From Mycobacterium sp. MBM (GTDB taxonomy: Bacteria > Actinomycetota > Actinomycetes > Mycobacteriales > Mycobacteriaceae): DNA of 64,000 nucleotides. The stretch lies in the NCBI GenBank assembly GCA_021648845.1, contig JAKJHY010000009.1, forward strand, positions 157,895 to 221,894, read 5' to 3'. This document shows, piece after piece, positions 19,961 to 29,109 of this stretch. Each line of letters opens with the position of its first letter. The first letter of the stretch is position 1. A model generated the notes under the pieces. It was given only the letters and a program-made list of their open reading frames with translations, was not told the origin of the DNA and searched no databases. Position numbers and translations under genes: made by a program.

Positions 19961-21490
19961 TCAGCGCACTCCCGGCGAGATTCCGGCCTCGCGCTTGCCG
20001 AGCAGCGAATGCCGTCGGCCGTAAAACAGGTAGACCAGCACCCCCAGCCCCATCCAGACGGCGAACCGCACCCAGGTCAGGCCGGTGAGATTCAACATCA
20101 GCCACAGGCAGGCCACGATCGAGGCGATCGGCAGCAGCGGTACCCAGGGCACCCGGAACCCGCGCTTGAGGTCGGGCCGGGTGCGCCGCAGCACGATCAC
20201 CCCGGCGGACACCAGCACGAAGGCGAACAGCGTGCCGACGTTGACCATCTCCTCCAGCTTGCCGACCGGGAACACCGACGCCGCGACGGCGATCAGCACC
20301 GCGACCAGCACGGTGATGCGCACCGGTGTGCCGTGGTCACCGGTGCGTGCCAGCGGTCGCGGCAGCAGGCCGTCGCGCGACATCGCGAAAAGCACCCGCG
20401 ACAGACCCAGCATCAGCACCATGACCACCGTGGTGAGGCCGGCCAGCGCGCCGATGGAGATGACCTTGGCAGCCCAGCCCACCCCGTTCAGCTCGAAGGC
20501 GGTCGCCAGGTTCGGATGCCCCGCACCGGCCGCCTTCAGGTCGGTATAGGACGCCATACCGGCGAGCACCACCGAGACGGCCACGTAGAGCACCGTGACG
20601 ATGGCCAGCGAGGCCAGGATGCCCTTGGCCACATCGCGCTGCGGGTCTCTGGTCTCCTCGGCGGTGGTCGCAACGACGTCGAAGCCGATGAAGGCGAAGA
20701 ACACGATCGAGGCGCCGGCCAGTAACCCGTACACGCCGTAGTGGCTGCTGGCGGCTCCGGTCAGCAGGGAGAACAGCGACTGGTCCAGCCCGGAGCCCGC
20801 AGCGTCGGTGCCGGTCTCGGCCGGCGGGATGAACGGGTGGTAGTTGGCCACCTTGATGTAGAACGCGCCGACGATCACCACCAGCAGGACGACCGAGACC
20901 TTGATGGCGGTGATCACCAGACTGAAATGCGACGACAGTTTGGTGCCCATGACCAGCAGAACGGCCACCACACCGACGATCAGCAGCGCTCCCCAGTCGA
21001 GGTCCAGCGGGCCGATCGCGGCGGTCCCGCCGGAGAACCCGAAGACGGTACCCAGGTAGCTGGACCAGCCCTTCGCCACGACGGCGGCGCCGATGGCGAA
21101 CTCCAGGATCAGGTCCCACCCGATGATCCACGCGACGAATTCTCCGAAGGTCGCGTAGGAGAACGTGTAGGCGCTGCCCGCCACCGGCACCGCCGAGGCG
21201 AACTCGGCGTAACAGAGCGCGGCCAGCCCGCAGGTGACGGCGGCGAGCAGGAAGGACACCGAGATTGCCGGTCCGGTGAGGTTCGCGGCCGTCGAGGCGG
21301 TGACGGTGAAGATGCCGGCGCCGACCACGACGGACACCCCGAACACGGTGAGGTCCCACCAGGTGAGGTCTTTGCGGAGCCGAGTTCCCGGTTCGTCGGT
21401 GTCGGCGATCGACTGCTCGACCGATTTTCTGCGCCAACTGGTGATCACGCTCCGCAAGGTACCCATTGCAGACCCGTTCTCATGCCCCAT
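19961..21490 (-). CDS. APC-superfamily amino acid permease (cationic amino acid transporter type)
   Basis: 509 residues from the ATG at 21490, preceded by GGAGGG ten bases upstream; the ATG at 21466 is an alternative. About 12-14 hydrophobic helices. The first carries the family's substrate-binding GVSVVVGAGIFTVTA, and the sixth has FFAFIGFDVVATTAEE. The end of helix 2 and helix 3 (YAEFASAVPVAGSAYTFSYATFGEF) is typical of the YhdG/CAT group. It probably imports an amino acid by proton symport. Divergent from the DUF2631 gene. Confidence 0.92.
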   Translation of the reverse strand: MGHENGSAMGTLRSVITSWRRKSVEQSIADTDEPGTRLRKDLTWWDLTVFGVSVVVGAGIFTVTASTAANLTGPAISVSFLLAAVTCGLAALCYAEFASAVPVAGSAYTFSYATFGEFVAWIIGWDLILEFAIGAAVVAKGWSSYLGTVFGFSGGTAAIGPLDLDWGALLIVGVVAVLLVMGTKLSSHFSLVITAIKVSVVLLVVIVGAFYIKVANYHPFIPPAETGTDAAGSGLDQSLFSLLTGAASSHYGVYGLLAGASIVFFAFIGFDVVATTAEETRDPQRDVAKGILASLAIVTVLYVAVSVVLAGMASYTDLKAAGAGHPNLATAFELNGVGWAAKVISIGALAGLTTVVMVLMLGLSRVLFAMSRDGLLPRPLARTGDHGTPVRITVLVAVLIAVAASVFPVGKLEEMVNVGTLFAFVLVSAGVIVLRRTRPDLKRGFRVPWVPLLPIASIVACLWLMLNLTGLTWVRFAVWMGLGVLVYLFYGRRHSLLGKREAGISPGVR

Positions 21491-21557
21491 CGGGCGATAT
21501 CCCTCCGGTGTGCCAGAATGACCGCAGTAGATCCGGGCATTCGCGTGAGGAGTAACC

Positions 21558-21812
21558 GTGGGCAAGACCGAGGTCGAGCGCTACAACGGCGTCGACGTGG
21601 AAGACGTGCCGTCGGCGAAATGGGGCTGGTCCGTCGAGAACCCGCGCGTCCTGCACATCATCGGCATCTTCGGTGCGTTGTTCATGTTGGCCCTCACCCA
21701 CGGTAACCATGTCGGGCATGTCGAGGATGTCTTCCTGATCCTGTTCGCGGTGGTCATCGCGGGCACCGTGGCCCGGGACTGGATCGCGCGCAGCCGCGGT
21801 TGGTACCGCTAA
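21558..21812 (+). CDS. DUF2631 small membrane protein (Rv2876 type)
   Basis: 84 residues from a GTG at 21558 with GAGGAGT upstream. The N-terminal cytosolic stretch ends in AKWGWS, followed by two membrane helices ([16 protein letters not shown] and [15 protein letters not shown]) and a short basic tail. Matches Rv2876, which in M. tuberculosis also lies next to the mpt70 region. Function unknown. Confidence 0.88.
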   Translation: MGKTEVERYNGVDVEDVPSAKWGWSVENPRVLHIIGIFGALFMLALTHGNHVGHVEDVFLILFAVVIAGTVARDWIARSRGWYR

Positions 21813-21825
21813 CCCGCTCAACCGA

Positions 21826-21860
21826 GAACGCCCCGCATCCGTCAGGGTGCCGGGGCGTTC
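21826..21860. terminator. Bidirectional terminator between convergent genes
   Basis: Perfect 10-bp stem GAACGCCCCG / CGGGGCGTTC (21826-21835 and 21851-21860) with a 15-base loop. It lies between the end of the DUF2631 gene (21812) and the end of the convergent gene (21871), so it can serve both. Confidence 0.8.
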
Positions 21861-21870
21861 GTCGTTGCGG

Positions 21871-22455
21871 TCAACGGACGGCGGTGAGGTCCGGCCCGTC
21901 CGCCGGGTACCAGAGTGCGCAGCTGTGGAACTGCTCGACCGGCGACACCGCGGTGGGGATGCCGGCCGCAGCCAAGGCCTGCGCCTTGAAGGCCCGCGCG
22001 GCGGTGCTGAGCCGGTACTGCGTGCGATCGACGCGGTAGCCGACATCGGTCGTGCTGCACTGACCCCACATGGTGACCTCGGCGGTGCCGCGCCGCAGCG
22101 CCCCGGTGACACGACGACGCAGCCCCTGGTCGGTGGCGAACAGGCCTGCGGGAATGGCCAGCGCGGCGGGTTCGGCCGGCAGTTCCCTGGCGTCGCGTCC
22201 GGGATACCAGGTCCGGACGCCGAGGATTTCCAGCGGCCGCACATCGCAGGACTCCGGGACGACGACGTTGACCTTCCAGCCGGCGCGGACCCGGTCGCAG
22301 AGCCAGCCGCCCGCTCCGGCAACCACATCGGACGCATCGGCGGCCACCACGGTGAGGTCGTAGGACAGCAGGGCGGTCTCTGACGGGCGGACACCCACGC
22401 CCGGGCGTTCGGCGAACAGACGACGCTCATCGGGCCTGATCGGGCTAGCTTTCAC
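21871..22455 (-). CDS. Hypothetical protein, mycobacterial type
   Basis: 194 residues; no family recognised. It has no signal peptide or membrane helix in the frame used. A hydrophobic N-terminal third (ALLSYDLTVVAADASDVVAGAGGWLCDRV) is followed by a domain with Cys residues at SCDV, QCSTTD and SCALW and a repeated RxxxT pattern. It borders the accessory catabolic block. Its start codon is 56 bases from the regulatory element at 22512, so it might share that control. Base composition is like its neighbours. Confidence 0.75.
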   Translation of the reverse strand: MKASPIRPDERRLFAERPGVGVRPSETALLSYDLTVVAADASDVVAGAGGWLCDRVRAGWKVNVVVPESCDVRPLEILGVRTWYPGRDARELPAEPAALAIPAGLFATDQGLRRRVTGALRRGTAEVTMWGQCSTTDVGYRVDRTQYRLSTAARAFKAQALAAAGIPTAVSPVEQFHSCALWYPADGPDLTAVR

Positions 22456-22511
22456 GATTGGCGTCTCCTTCGCGATCCAGGGGTGGGTGGAGTCGGCGGG
22501 GCAGTTCCATC

Positions 22512-22541
22512 AGCGTGACATTTATTCCACAATCTGTAAAG
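22512..22541. promoter_or_regulatory. Cluster element site A (AGCGTGACA-N14-TGTAAAG)
   Basis: AGCGTGACA at 22512-22520 and TGTAAAG at 22535-22541, 14 bases apart. GTGACA and TGTAAA form an imperfect inverted repeat. The inner arm ends 9 bases before the ATG of the DUF427 gene, so the element probably overlaps its promoter. The same element occurs at 29049, 35615 and 36880. Confidence 0.75.
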
Positions 22542-22549
22542 CTTTCGAT

Positions 22550-23248
22550 ATGACGCTGTACGCCGGGCGGGGACCCTTGAGTCGTGACCCCGCCGGTCGG
22601 TTCTTTCCGCCGATACCCGACGATCTGGTGTTCATCGAACCGCACCCTCGACGCATCCAGGCGATCGTGAAGGGCCGCACGGTGATCGACACCGAGGCGG
22701 CCCTGCTGGTGCACCGCCGCGATCACCCCCTGAGTTATGCGTTCCCCGCCGATATCACCGGCGACCTACCCACCGAACCGGTGCCGCAGCGGCCCGGATA
22801 TGTGCGGGTGCCCTGGGATGCGGTCGACCGCTGGATCGAGGAGGGGCGTCCCCTGGTGCACTATCCGCCGAACCCCTACCACCGGGTGGACTGCCTGCCC
22901 ACCGACCGGGGTCTGCGGGTCAGTGTCGGCGGTACGGTTCTGGTGGACACCACTGACACCGTGATTGTCTACGAGACCTCGCTGGCACCACGGTTGTACG
23001 TCGCTCCGACGCAGGTGCGCACCGAGCTGTTGCGCCGCAGCGAGACCACCAGCTACTGCAACTACAAGGGCCACGCCACCTACTGGTCGGCGATCATCGG
23101 CGAGCAGCTCGTTGCCGATGTGGCATGGAGCTACGCCGAGACCATGCCGGAATCGATTGCCATCACCGGGTTTCTGAGCTTCGACGAGACTCGCACCGAG
23201 ACACTGGCCGAGCTGCCCGCCGACGCGGGCGACCCGTGCGGCTGCTGA
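22550..23248 (+). CDS. DUF427 domain protein
   Basis: 232 residues from the ATG at 22550. The C-terminal ~110 residues are a DUF427 domain (VDTTDTVIVYETSLAPRLYVAP, then SYCNYKGHATYWSA). The N-terminal half contains a related, more divergent copy (VKGRTVIDTEAALLVHRRDHPLSYAFP), so the protein appears to have two DUF427-like units. Soluble; the function of the family is unknown. First gene of the plus-strand DUF427-SRPBCC pair, immediately behind regulatory site A. No leader or ribosome site is obvious, so it may be leaderless. Confidence 0.88.
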   Translation: MTLYAGRGPLSRDPAGRFFPPIPDDLVFIEPHPRRIQAIVKGRTVIDTEAALLVHRRDHPLSYAFPADITGDLPTEPVPQRPGYVRVPWDAVDRWIEEGRPLVHYPPNPYHRVDCLPTDRGLRVSVGGTVLVDTTDTVIVYETSLAPRLYVAPTQVRTELLRRSETTSYCNYKGHATYWSAIIGEQLVADVAWSYAETMPESIAITGFLSFDETRTETLAELPADAGDPCGC

Positions 23249-23273
23249 CCCCGGCCCCTTCGAGAGGAATATC

Positions 23274-23750
23274 GTGGGCATCGTCACCACCAGTTCGGAA
23301 ACCGCGTTCAGCCAATCCGCGGACACCATCTACGATTTCGTGACCAATCCGGTCAACTGGGCCAAGACCTACCCGGGCGGCCCGCGTATCACCGGTGTGC
23401 GGGAAACGTTGCCGTTGCAGGTCGGTGACACCTGGCAGGAAGCCCACCCCACCGAGGACCGGGTGTTCACCTGGCAGCTGGCGATCGCCACCCGGCCGCG
23501 AATGTGGGTGTTCACCTCGGTGGGCCGCCTCGGCGCCGACTACGGCGGCAACGGAGGGTTCGAGGGCCGGATGACCATCGAATATCACTTCAGCACACCT
23601 GATCCCGGCGTCACCCTGTTCAAACGCACCATGGCCATCGAGGCCTACCGGGACGCGCCGATGAGTGACGGCTTCTTCCGGATCGTCAATCCATCGCATA
23701 TCGACGCCTACCATGCTGCGGTGGCCCGCGAACTCGGCTCGCTCAGCTGA
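23274..23750 (+). CDS. SRPBCC (START-like) domain protein
   Basis: 158 residues from a GTG at 23274 with GAGAGGA upstream, 25 bases after the DUF427 gene. The start TTSSETAFSQSADTIYDFVTNPVNWAKTYPGG fits the first strand and helix of SRPBCC hydrophobic-ligand-binding proteins; GRMTIEYHF and LFKRTMAIEAY are later strands. It could bind a pathway intermediate or act as a small cyclase or hydrolase. Its last 8 bases overlap the convergent esterase gene. Confidence 0.82.
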   Translation: MGIVTTSSETAFSQSADTIYDFVTNPVNWAKTYPGGPRITGVRETLPLQVGDTWQEAHPTEDRVFTWQLAIATRPRMWVFTSVGRLGADYGGNGGFEGRMTIEYHFSTPDPGVTLFKRTMAIEAYRDAPMSDGFFRIVNPSHIDAYHAAVARELGSLS

Positions 23751-24663
23751 TCGACAGGGCACGGCGCAGCGCCGCGCCCTGCAGGTCGAACAGTCGCCTG
23801 CTGGTCTCCCACTGCGGCACCAGCGAGTCGAATCCGTGGCATGTTCCCGGCACCACGTGCAGTTCGGTGGGCACCGCCGCCCACAGCAGTCGCAGCGCAT
23901 AGTCGACGGCCTCATCGCGCAGCGGATCGAGTTCGGAACAACTGATGAAGGCGGGCGCCAGTCCGCTCAGGTCGGCGGCTCGGGCCGGGACCGCACCGGC
24001 TGAGGGCGCCCGCCCGGCCAGATAGTGGCGCCACATCACATCGGCTGCCACACCGTCGAATCCCGGTGTGCTGCCAAACTCTTGTTTGGACGGGGTGAGG
24101 CCGTCGTCGAGCGCCGGTTGATGCAGCAGCTGGTAGCGCAGCGACGGGGCGGATCCCTCGGCGGCGCGTTGCGCCAGCCCGGCTGCCAAGGCGCCACCCG
24201 CGCTGCTGCCGGCCACCGCCAGCCGATCGGCGTCGATACCCCAGCCTGGTGCGTTGTCCGCCGCCCAGTGCAGCGCCACGACCGCGTCGTCGATCGCGGC
24301 GGGATAGGGGTGTTGCGGGGCCAGCCGGTAGTCCACCGAGACCACCGTGACGGCGGCGCGGCGCGCCAACTCGACGCACTGGAGGTGGTCGGTGTCCAGG
24401 TTGCCGAGCACGAATGCGCCGCTGTGGCAGTAGACCAGCACACCACCGACCCCGCCCCGATAGATCCGGACCGGGACATCCGCACCGGCCACCATGTCTT
24501 CGATATCCATACCGGCGGTGTCGGTGCGGGCAGCGCTCTCGGCGCGGCGCCGGTTCAGAGACGCCCGCACCGTGGGAAGCAACTCCCCCGCCAGATCGGT
24601 GCGAGCCCCCGCGAGGTGCCGCAGTGCCGGGTCCAGCCGGGCGGCCATCACATCGTCGTCCAC
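23743..24663 (-). CDS. Alpha/beta-hydrolase, HSL/BFAE-type esterase
   Basis: 306 residues from a GTG at 24663. Hormone-sensitive-lipase family: VDYRLAPQHPYPAAIDD, nucleophile elbow GSSAGG, later acid region SELDPLRDEAVDYA and catalytic His in GTCHGFD. The oxyanion motif, usually HGGG, reads YCHSGAF, a variation worth noting. Last gene of the minus-strand operon that starts at 29042. After a Baeyer-Villiger step such an esterase could open the ester or lactone product (inference). Confidence 0.9.
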   Translation of the reverse strand: MDDDVMAARLDPALRHLAGARTDLAGELLPTVRASLNRRRAESAARTDTAGMDIEDMVAGADVPVRIYRGGVGGVLVYCHSGAFVLGNLDTDHLQCVELARRAAVTVVSVDYRLAPQHPYPAAIDDAVVALHWAADNAPGWGIDADRLAVAGSSAGGALAAGLAQRAAEGSAPSLRYQLLHQPALDDGLTPSKQEFGSTPGFDGVAADVMWRHYLAGRAPSAGAVPARAADLSGLAPAFISCSELDPLRDEAVDYALRLLWAAVPTELHVVPGTCHGFDSLVPQWETSRRLFDLQGAALRRALSIS

Positions 24664-24668
24664 CCGCG

Positions 24669-25397
24669 CTACCCGATGTGCAGGATCTGGCCGCCGTCGA
24701 TCACCAGCTCCGAACCGGTGATGAACGAGGCGTTGGCCGACAACAGGAATGCCACCGCGTCGGCGACCTCGGCCGGGGTGCCGAGCCGGCCCGAGGTCGA
24801 GGTCTGCGCCAGCCGGGCTTGGGTGCGGTCGTCGAGCATGGGGGTGGCGATCGGGCCGGGGAATACCGCGTTGACCCGGATGCCGGCCGGCGCGAGTTCC
24901 ACCGCGACCGCCTGGGTCAGGCCCCTAAGTGCCCATTTCGACGAGCCGTAGGCGGCGTGGTTCGGAAACGGCCGGATCGCGCTGGTGCTGCAGGTGTTGA
25001 CGATTGCCGCTCCCTCCGCGCCGCTGAGGTGTGGCAGCGCCGCCCGGATACCGAGAAACGGGCCCAGACAATTGACCCGCCAGCTGTTCTCGAAGCCCGC
25101 GGCGGTCTCGTCGGCGATGGCCGCGCGATGCAGTACGCCCGCGTTGTTCACCAGGGCGCTCAGCGCGCCGAAGTGCTCCACGGTCGCCGCAACCGCGGTC
25201 TGCCAGTGCTCCTCGGAAGCGACGTCGAGCTCGACGGCGATGACGTCGTGCGCGTATTGCGCCGTACTGCGCACCAGGTCGTCGACCATGCGGTCGCACG
25301 CGGCCACCCCGTAACCGGCTTCGTGCAGGCGGGCGACGATCGCCGCTCCCTGGCCCCGGGCCGCCCCGGTCACCAGTGCCACTGGTTGTGCCGTCAT
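24669..25397 (-). CDS. SDR-family oxidoreductase
   Basis: 242 residues from an ATG at 25397 that overlaps the aldolase stop by 4 bases (ATGA). Cofactor loop TGAARGQG at 10-17, NNAG motif, catalytic Ser in TCSTSA and YGSSK (YxxxK), and C-terminal FITGSELVIDGGQ. Probably oxidises a hydroxyl or reduces a ketone in the pathway encoded around it. The open frame runs on to 26084 within the aldolase gene, but that part has no family match. Confidence 0.92.
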   Translation of the reverse strand: MTAQPVALVTGAARGQGAAIVARLHEAGYGVAACDRMVDDLVRSTAQYAHDVIAVELDVASEEHWQTAVAATVEHFGALSALVNNAGVLHRAAIADETAAGFENSWRVNCLGPFLGIRAALPHLSGAEGAAIVNTCSTSAIRPFPNHAAYGSSKWALRGLTQAVAVELAPAGIRVNAVFPGPIATPMLDDRTQARLAQTSTSGRLGTPAEVADAVAFLLSANASFITGSELVIDGGQILHIG

Positions 25398-26137
25398 TGC
25401 GCCTCGCTCAGGTGGGCGGCTGCGCCGCGGCGCAGCGCGTGCGATTCCGACGTCAGGGTGATCATCCGGAAACCGATGTCGGACATGGCTTTTCCGATCT
25501 TCCCCGTGCCGGCGTGGATCCCGGTGACCAGTCCGGCGTCGGTGGCGGTCACGTGGATGGCGGTGATCGCCGCCCGCACATCGGGGTGGGTCCACATGTC
25601 GGACAGCCGGTGACCCATCGAGATGGTCAGATCGGCGGGCCCGGCGTACACCCCGGTCAGTCCCGGCACGGCGCAAATCTCGTCGAGCGCGGCCAAACCG
25701 CGTGCGGTTTCGATCATCACGTACACCCCGGCGGCCCGCTCCAGTGCCGCGGTGTCGGAGCCGAGTGTGGTTCGCAGCGGGCCGAAACTGCGGACCCCGG
25801 CCGGCGCGTAACGGGTCGCGGCCACCGCGGCGGCGGCCTGGTCCGCCGATTCCACCATGGCGATGATGACCGCATCGGCTCCCGCGTCCAGCACCCGCCC
25901 GATCGGCGCGGGAGCAGCCGAGGGCAGCCGCACCGCCGTGGCGATCGGCACGTACTCCAGGCGGCGCAACAGCAGCGCGACGTCGGCATCGTCCAGATAG
26001 CCGTGCTGGACGTCGAATCCGACGTAATCGTAGCCGGCTTGGGCGAACTCCTCGGGCCCGATGATGGTCGGGCCGACCACCCATCCGCCCCAGACATGGT
26101 CTTTGGCCGCGAGGGCGTCCTGCAGTCGGGTGCTCAT
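25394..26137 (-). CDS. HpcH/HpaI aldolase family protein
   Basis: 247 residues. Class II pyruvate-type aldolase fold. The metal/substrate region GYDYVGFDVQHGYLD, the catalytic MIETARGL (Glu ligand) and YAGPADLTISMG (Asp ligand) are all present. Enzymes of this family cleave 4-hydroxy-2-oxoacids to pyruvate and an aldehyde, typically late in ring-degradation routes. The ATG overlaps the stop of the alcohol dehydrogenase by 4 bases, and the gene is tightly packed in the operon. Confidence 0.93.
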   Translation of the reverse strand: MSTRLQDALAAKDHVWGGWVVGPTIIGPEEFAQAGYDYVGFDVQHGYLDDADVALLLRRLEYVPIATAVRLPSAAPAPIGRVLDAGADAVIIAMVESADQAAAAVAATRYAPAGVRSFGPLRTTLGSDTAALERAAGVYVMIETARGLAALDEICAVPGLTGVYAGPADLTISMGHRLSDMWTHPDVRAAITAIHVTATDAGLVTGIHAGTGKIGKAMSDIGFRMITLTSESHALRRGAAAHLSEAQ

Positions 26138-27096
26138 CGGGTGATCACGATCTTGACCCGGGTCGGGTCGGGTCGGCAGGCCTGCTCGAATGCCGCCTGA
26201 ACCTCGTCGACGCCGAAGGTGTGCGTCAGGTAGGCCGGCAGCAGGCGCGGATGCCGCGCGGCGAATTCGTCGGCGGCGGCGAGAACCCGCCGGCGCTGGA
26301 TGGTCACGCCGGATTTCAAGGTCAGGTTGTTGCGCAGCACGGTCCGCATGCTGATGGGATAGCTGTCGTCATCGGGGACCCCGAAGTAGAACACCGTGGC
26401 ACCGAACGCGGCCGCCTCGAGAGCATGCCCGAGGGTGGCGACCTGATGCCCGACGGCTTCGATGACGATGTCGAATTTGTCGCCGAGGTGCCTGACCCAC
26501 CGATCGCTGGTCGCGCGGACCGCCTCGTTGACGCCGAAGACCGACGCCAGCGGTGCGCGGTCGATCGGGTCGACACCGGTGACGTGGGCGGCCCCGGCTG
26601 CCTTGGCAACATAGCTGAACAACAGCCCGATCGAACCCTGACCGATCACCGCGACCCGCCGACCGGTGAGGTCTGGAAGTTGTTCGATGGCGTAGAGCAC
26701 ACAGGCCAACGGTTGCAGTCCGATCGCCTGATCGGGTGTCAGATCTGCTGCATAGCTGGATAATCCGTCACCGTCGGCGAGCACCTGCGCCTGCAGTCCG
26801 TCGAAGCCGGAGGCCCAGCCGACCACCCGGTCCCCTACCGCGTGGTTCGGATGCGCGCTGGCCAGCACCTCCCCGGCGATCTCGTGGATCGGGAAGCCGT
26901 CGATCTGCGCGGCGCAGCATCCGGTGTCACCGGGCAGTTTTCCCTGGGTGCCGCGGAAACCGGGTAGATCGCTACCGCAGATGCCGGCGGCCTGGAACCG
27001 CAGCAGTACCTGGCCGTCGGGCAGCAACGCAGGGTCGGGTTCGGGCACCTCGGCGCGTTCGAAGGTGAACGGGGCGATCAGCCGGTAGCACCACAT
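26134..27096 (-). CDS. MDR-family zinc-type alcohol dehydrogenase
   Basis: 320 residues. The GroES-like N-terminus has catalytic-zinc residues Cys in AAGICGSD and HE in FPIHEIAGEV, and the substrate helix contains QPLACVLYAIEQ. The Rossmann fold carries VIGQGSIGLL. The four-Cys structural zinc lobe is not evident; only a GDTGCCAAQ segment is seen at that place, so the structural zinc is probably absent. It likely converts an alcohol made by the P450s to a ketone or aldehyde. It sits directly after the P450 gene stop. Confidence 0.9.
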   Translation of the reverse strand: MWCYRLIAPFTFERAEVPEPDPALLPDGQVLLRFQAAGICGSDLPGFRGTQGKLPGDTGCCAAQIDGFPIHEIAGEVLASAHPNHAVGDRVVGWASGFDGLQAQVLADGDGLSSYAADLTPDQAIGLQPLACVLYAIEQLPDLTGRRVAVIGQGSIGLLFSYVAKAAGAAHVTGVDPIDRAPLASVFGVNEAVRATSDRWVRHLGDKFDIVIEAVGHQVATLGHALEAAAFGATVFYFGVPDDDSYPISMRTVLRNNLTLKSGVTIQRRRVLAAADEFAARHPRLLPAYLTHTFGVDEVQAAFEQACRPDPTRVKIVITR

Positions 27097-28341
27097 CTAG
27101 GCGCCCTCCACTCGCACTTCGACGGGGACACTGTTCCAGCCCCACTGGAAGCTCGACGGTGGCCGCGAAGCGGATGCGCTGAGTATGCGATAGTCGCGGA
27201 CCCGCTTGAACCATTCCTGCATCATGATCGTGATCTCCAGGCGCGCGACGTGCACGCCGAGGCAGAAATGCTGGCCGTGCCCGAACGACAGGAGTCGCTC
27301 GATGGGGCGGTTCCAGATGAATGCGTCCGGGTCGGGGTACTCACGCTCGTCGCGGGCCGCCGAGGCCAGCAGTGTGATGATGCGTTGACCGGGTCGGATC
27401 GTCGTCCCGTGGATCGTGTAGGGGCGACGCGCCGTTCGGGCGAACCATTGGGCGGGTGCGGTGTAGCGCAGGATTTCTTCGCGTGCGATCGGCACATTGG
27501 TTTCCGGGTCGGCGCGCACCGCGGCGAGCTGGTCGGGATGCTCGGCGAGCTGCCACAGGCCGGCGGCGGTGATCTTGGGGACCGTCTCGGTGCCGCCGAT
27601 GAAGACACCCAACATCTGGGTGGCGGCCTCGGTGTCGCTGAGTGTGGAACCGTCAGGCAGCACGAAGTTGATCAGGCTGTCGGCGATGGGCACGCTGCCG
27701 TCGGCACCCTCGGCACGGCGCCGTTCGATGATGGGGGTGAGATAGGACAGGTAACCCGGGCGCGAGGTGGCGACCTCGACACCCTCCCCCGGCTGCGCCA
27801 GGCTGCCCGCGTTGACAGTCGCCAACACCTCCGGCGCCAAATGCACTGGTAGCCCGACGAATTCACATACCATGGCGGCAGCAACATGCCCGCTGTAGTC
27901 CTGTGTCAGGTCGAATGATCCGCGGGGCAGCAACTCGTCGAGCCGTTCGTTGGCCAGGGTCCGGATGCGTTCTGCCCAGGTGGCCGCCGATCGGGGCCGG
28001 AACTGGGCCGAGGTGCAGCGACGCACGTTCTCATAGATCGGTGAATCAAAGTTCGCGTGAAAGGGCATGGGGTGCAACGGCGGATCGGTCACCGGACCGC
28101 TGTTGTGACGCTGCAGCACTGCCGCGGACGGTAGCGTCCCTTCCGAGGCGACGAACGTCCCGTCGGTGAGCCGCAGTGCCTCCCAGATGTCGGAGAACCG
28201 GGACAACGCGTAGGTGTCCCACGTGGGGAGGTAGTACACCGGATGCTCGTCGCGCAGCACCTGGTAGTACGGCATGGGGTCGGCCATCACCGCCGGATCG
28301 AAGGGGTCATACGAGAAGTCCGCCATCACGGTGACCGTCAC
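27097..28341 (-). CDS. Cytochrome P450 (operon B)
   Basis: 414 residues from a GTG at 28341 whose bases overlap the preceding stop (GTGA); an ATG at 28326 (MADFSYDPFDP) is an alternative. Haem-binding loop FGHGQHFCLGVHVAR with the thiolate Cys. The K-helix Glu-x-x-Arg is in REEILRY. The oxygen-activation I-helix reads VFIGGTETVPK, so the usual acid-Thr pair is Glu-Thr. Soluble bacterial class I P450 needing ferredoxin partners that are not encoded in this window. It probably hydroxylates the pathway substrate. Confidence 0.95.
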   Translation of the reverse strand: MTVTVMADFSYDPFDPAVMADPMPYYQVLRDEHPVYYLPTWDTYALSRFSDIWEALRLTDGTFVASEGTLPSAAVLQRHNSGPVTDPPLHPMPFHANFDSPIYENVRRCTSAQFRPRSAATWAERIRTLANERLDELLPRGSFDLTQDYSGHVAAAMVCEFVGLPVHLAPEVLATVNAGSLAQPGEGVEVATSRPGYLSYLTPIIERRRAEGADGSVPIADSLINFVLPDGSTLSDTEAATQMLGVFIGGTETVPKITAAGLWQLAEHPDQLAAVRADPETNVPIAREEILRYTAPAQWFARTARRPYTIHGTTIRPGQRIITLLASAARDEREYPDPDAFIWNRPIERLLSFGHGQHFCLGVHVARLEITIMMQEWFKRVRDYRILSASASRPPSSFQWGWNSVPVEVRVEGA

Positions 28342-29042
28342 TGCAGCGGCGAGGGTGGCAGCGCGGCCAGGATCGAATCCTCCCAGCCGTCGCGCAGCGC
28401 GGGGGCCACGGACATCCAGGTGACGATTTCCGCGGGTGGAGAATCCTTCCACGACGGGTAGTGGTTCTCGAAGCAGTCCCACCCGCCGTCGAGCGCCCAA
28501 TAGTGGATGACCTCGTTGAACCGGAAAGTGGTGGTGAACGATCCGAGCCAGCGCTTACCGGTGCTCTCCGACCAGGGAACGTAGAGGCGTTCCAATTCCC
28601 GGATGTAATCGTCTTGTTTACCGGGCTTGGTTTGCATGATCTCCTGGATCACCAGTTCCGCCGTGAAGCCCTCCCCCTTCAGCTGGGCCAGATTCCGGTT
28701 CTGCGGCGCTGCGTACATGATCCGCCCCTCGCCGCGCGCGCCGATCCCGGAAAGGTAGGACGCCCATTCGGCGGCGGCGCCGGTGTGGCTGCCCCCACGG
28801 GCTTGCGCCCTGCCGATCCGCGCGTAATCGGCGAAGGCGTCGATCTCCCAGATAATGGTGACCTGCGGCCAATTCCCGTTGTAGGGCGTGGCCTCCCAGA
28901 GTGCGAACAACCGCGCGCCGAGCTCTTCCATCATGGGTTGATAGGTCCGGGTGAAACGCTCGGTGAACCCGTCGGTGCCGCCACGGCCGAGCTCGATGGT
29001 CTCGTGCAGATACAGCAGCGTGTGACGGTGGTATGTGCGCAC
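28338..29042 (-). CDS. NIPSNAP-like / dimeric alpha-beta-barrel-like protein (tentative)
   Basis: 234 residues from a GTG at 29042, first gene of the six-gene minus-strand operon. Two repeats of a roughly 100-residue pattern (TLLYLHETIELGRGGTDGF... and AELVIQEIMQTKPGKQDDYI) begin with a strand and an amphipathic helix, as in NIPSNAP-type or dimeric ferredoxin-like barrels. No catalytic motif is recognised. Similar proteins accompany oxidative degradation clusters and may bind or isomerise intermediates. The GTG is only 9 bases from the inner arm of element B, so it may be leaderless. Confidence 0.75.
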   Translation of the reverse strand: MRTYHRHTLLYLHETIELGRGGTDGFTERFTRTYQPMMEELGARLFALWEATPYNGNWPQVTIIWEIDAFADYARIGRAQARGGSHTGAAAEWASYLSGIGARGEGRIMYAAPQNRNLAQLKGEGFTAELVIQEIMQTKPGKQDDYIRELERLYVPWSESTGKRWLGSFTTTFRFNEVIHYWALDGGWDCFENHYPSWKDSPPAEIVTWMSVAPALRDGWEDSILAALPPSPLQ

Positions 29043-29048
29043 CCAGCG

Positions 29049-29078
29049 AGCGTGACATTTGCGGAGTGTTTTGTAAAG
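29049..29078. promoter_or_regulatory. Cluster element site B (AGCGTGACA-N14-TGTAAAG)
   Basis: AGCGTGACA at 29049-29057 and TGTAAAG at 29072-29078, with 14 bases between. It occupies the 67-base divergent interval between the minus-strand six-gene operon (GTG at 29042) and the SMP-30 gene (ATG at 29110), so one palindrome can control both directions. Confidence 0.77.
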
Positions 29079-29109
29079 GTACCGGCGCCCGGTCGACTAT
29101 CGTGGCCCC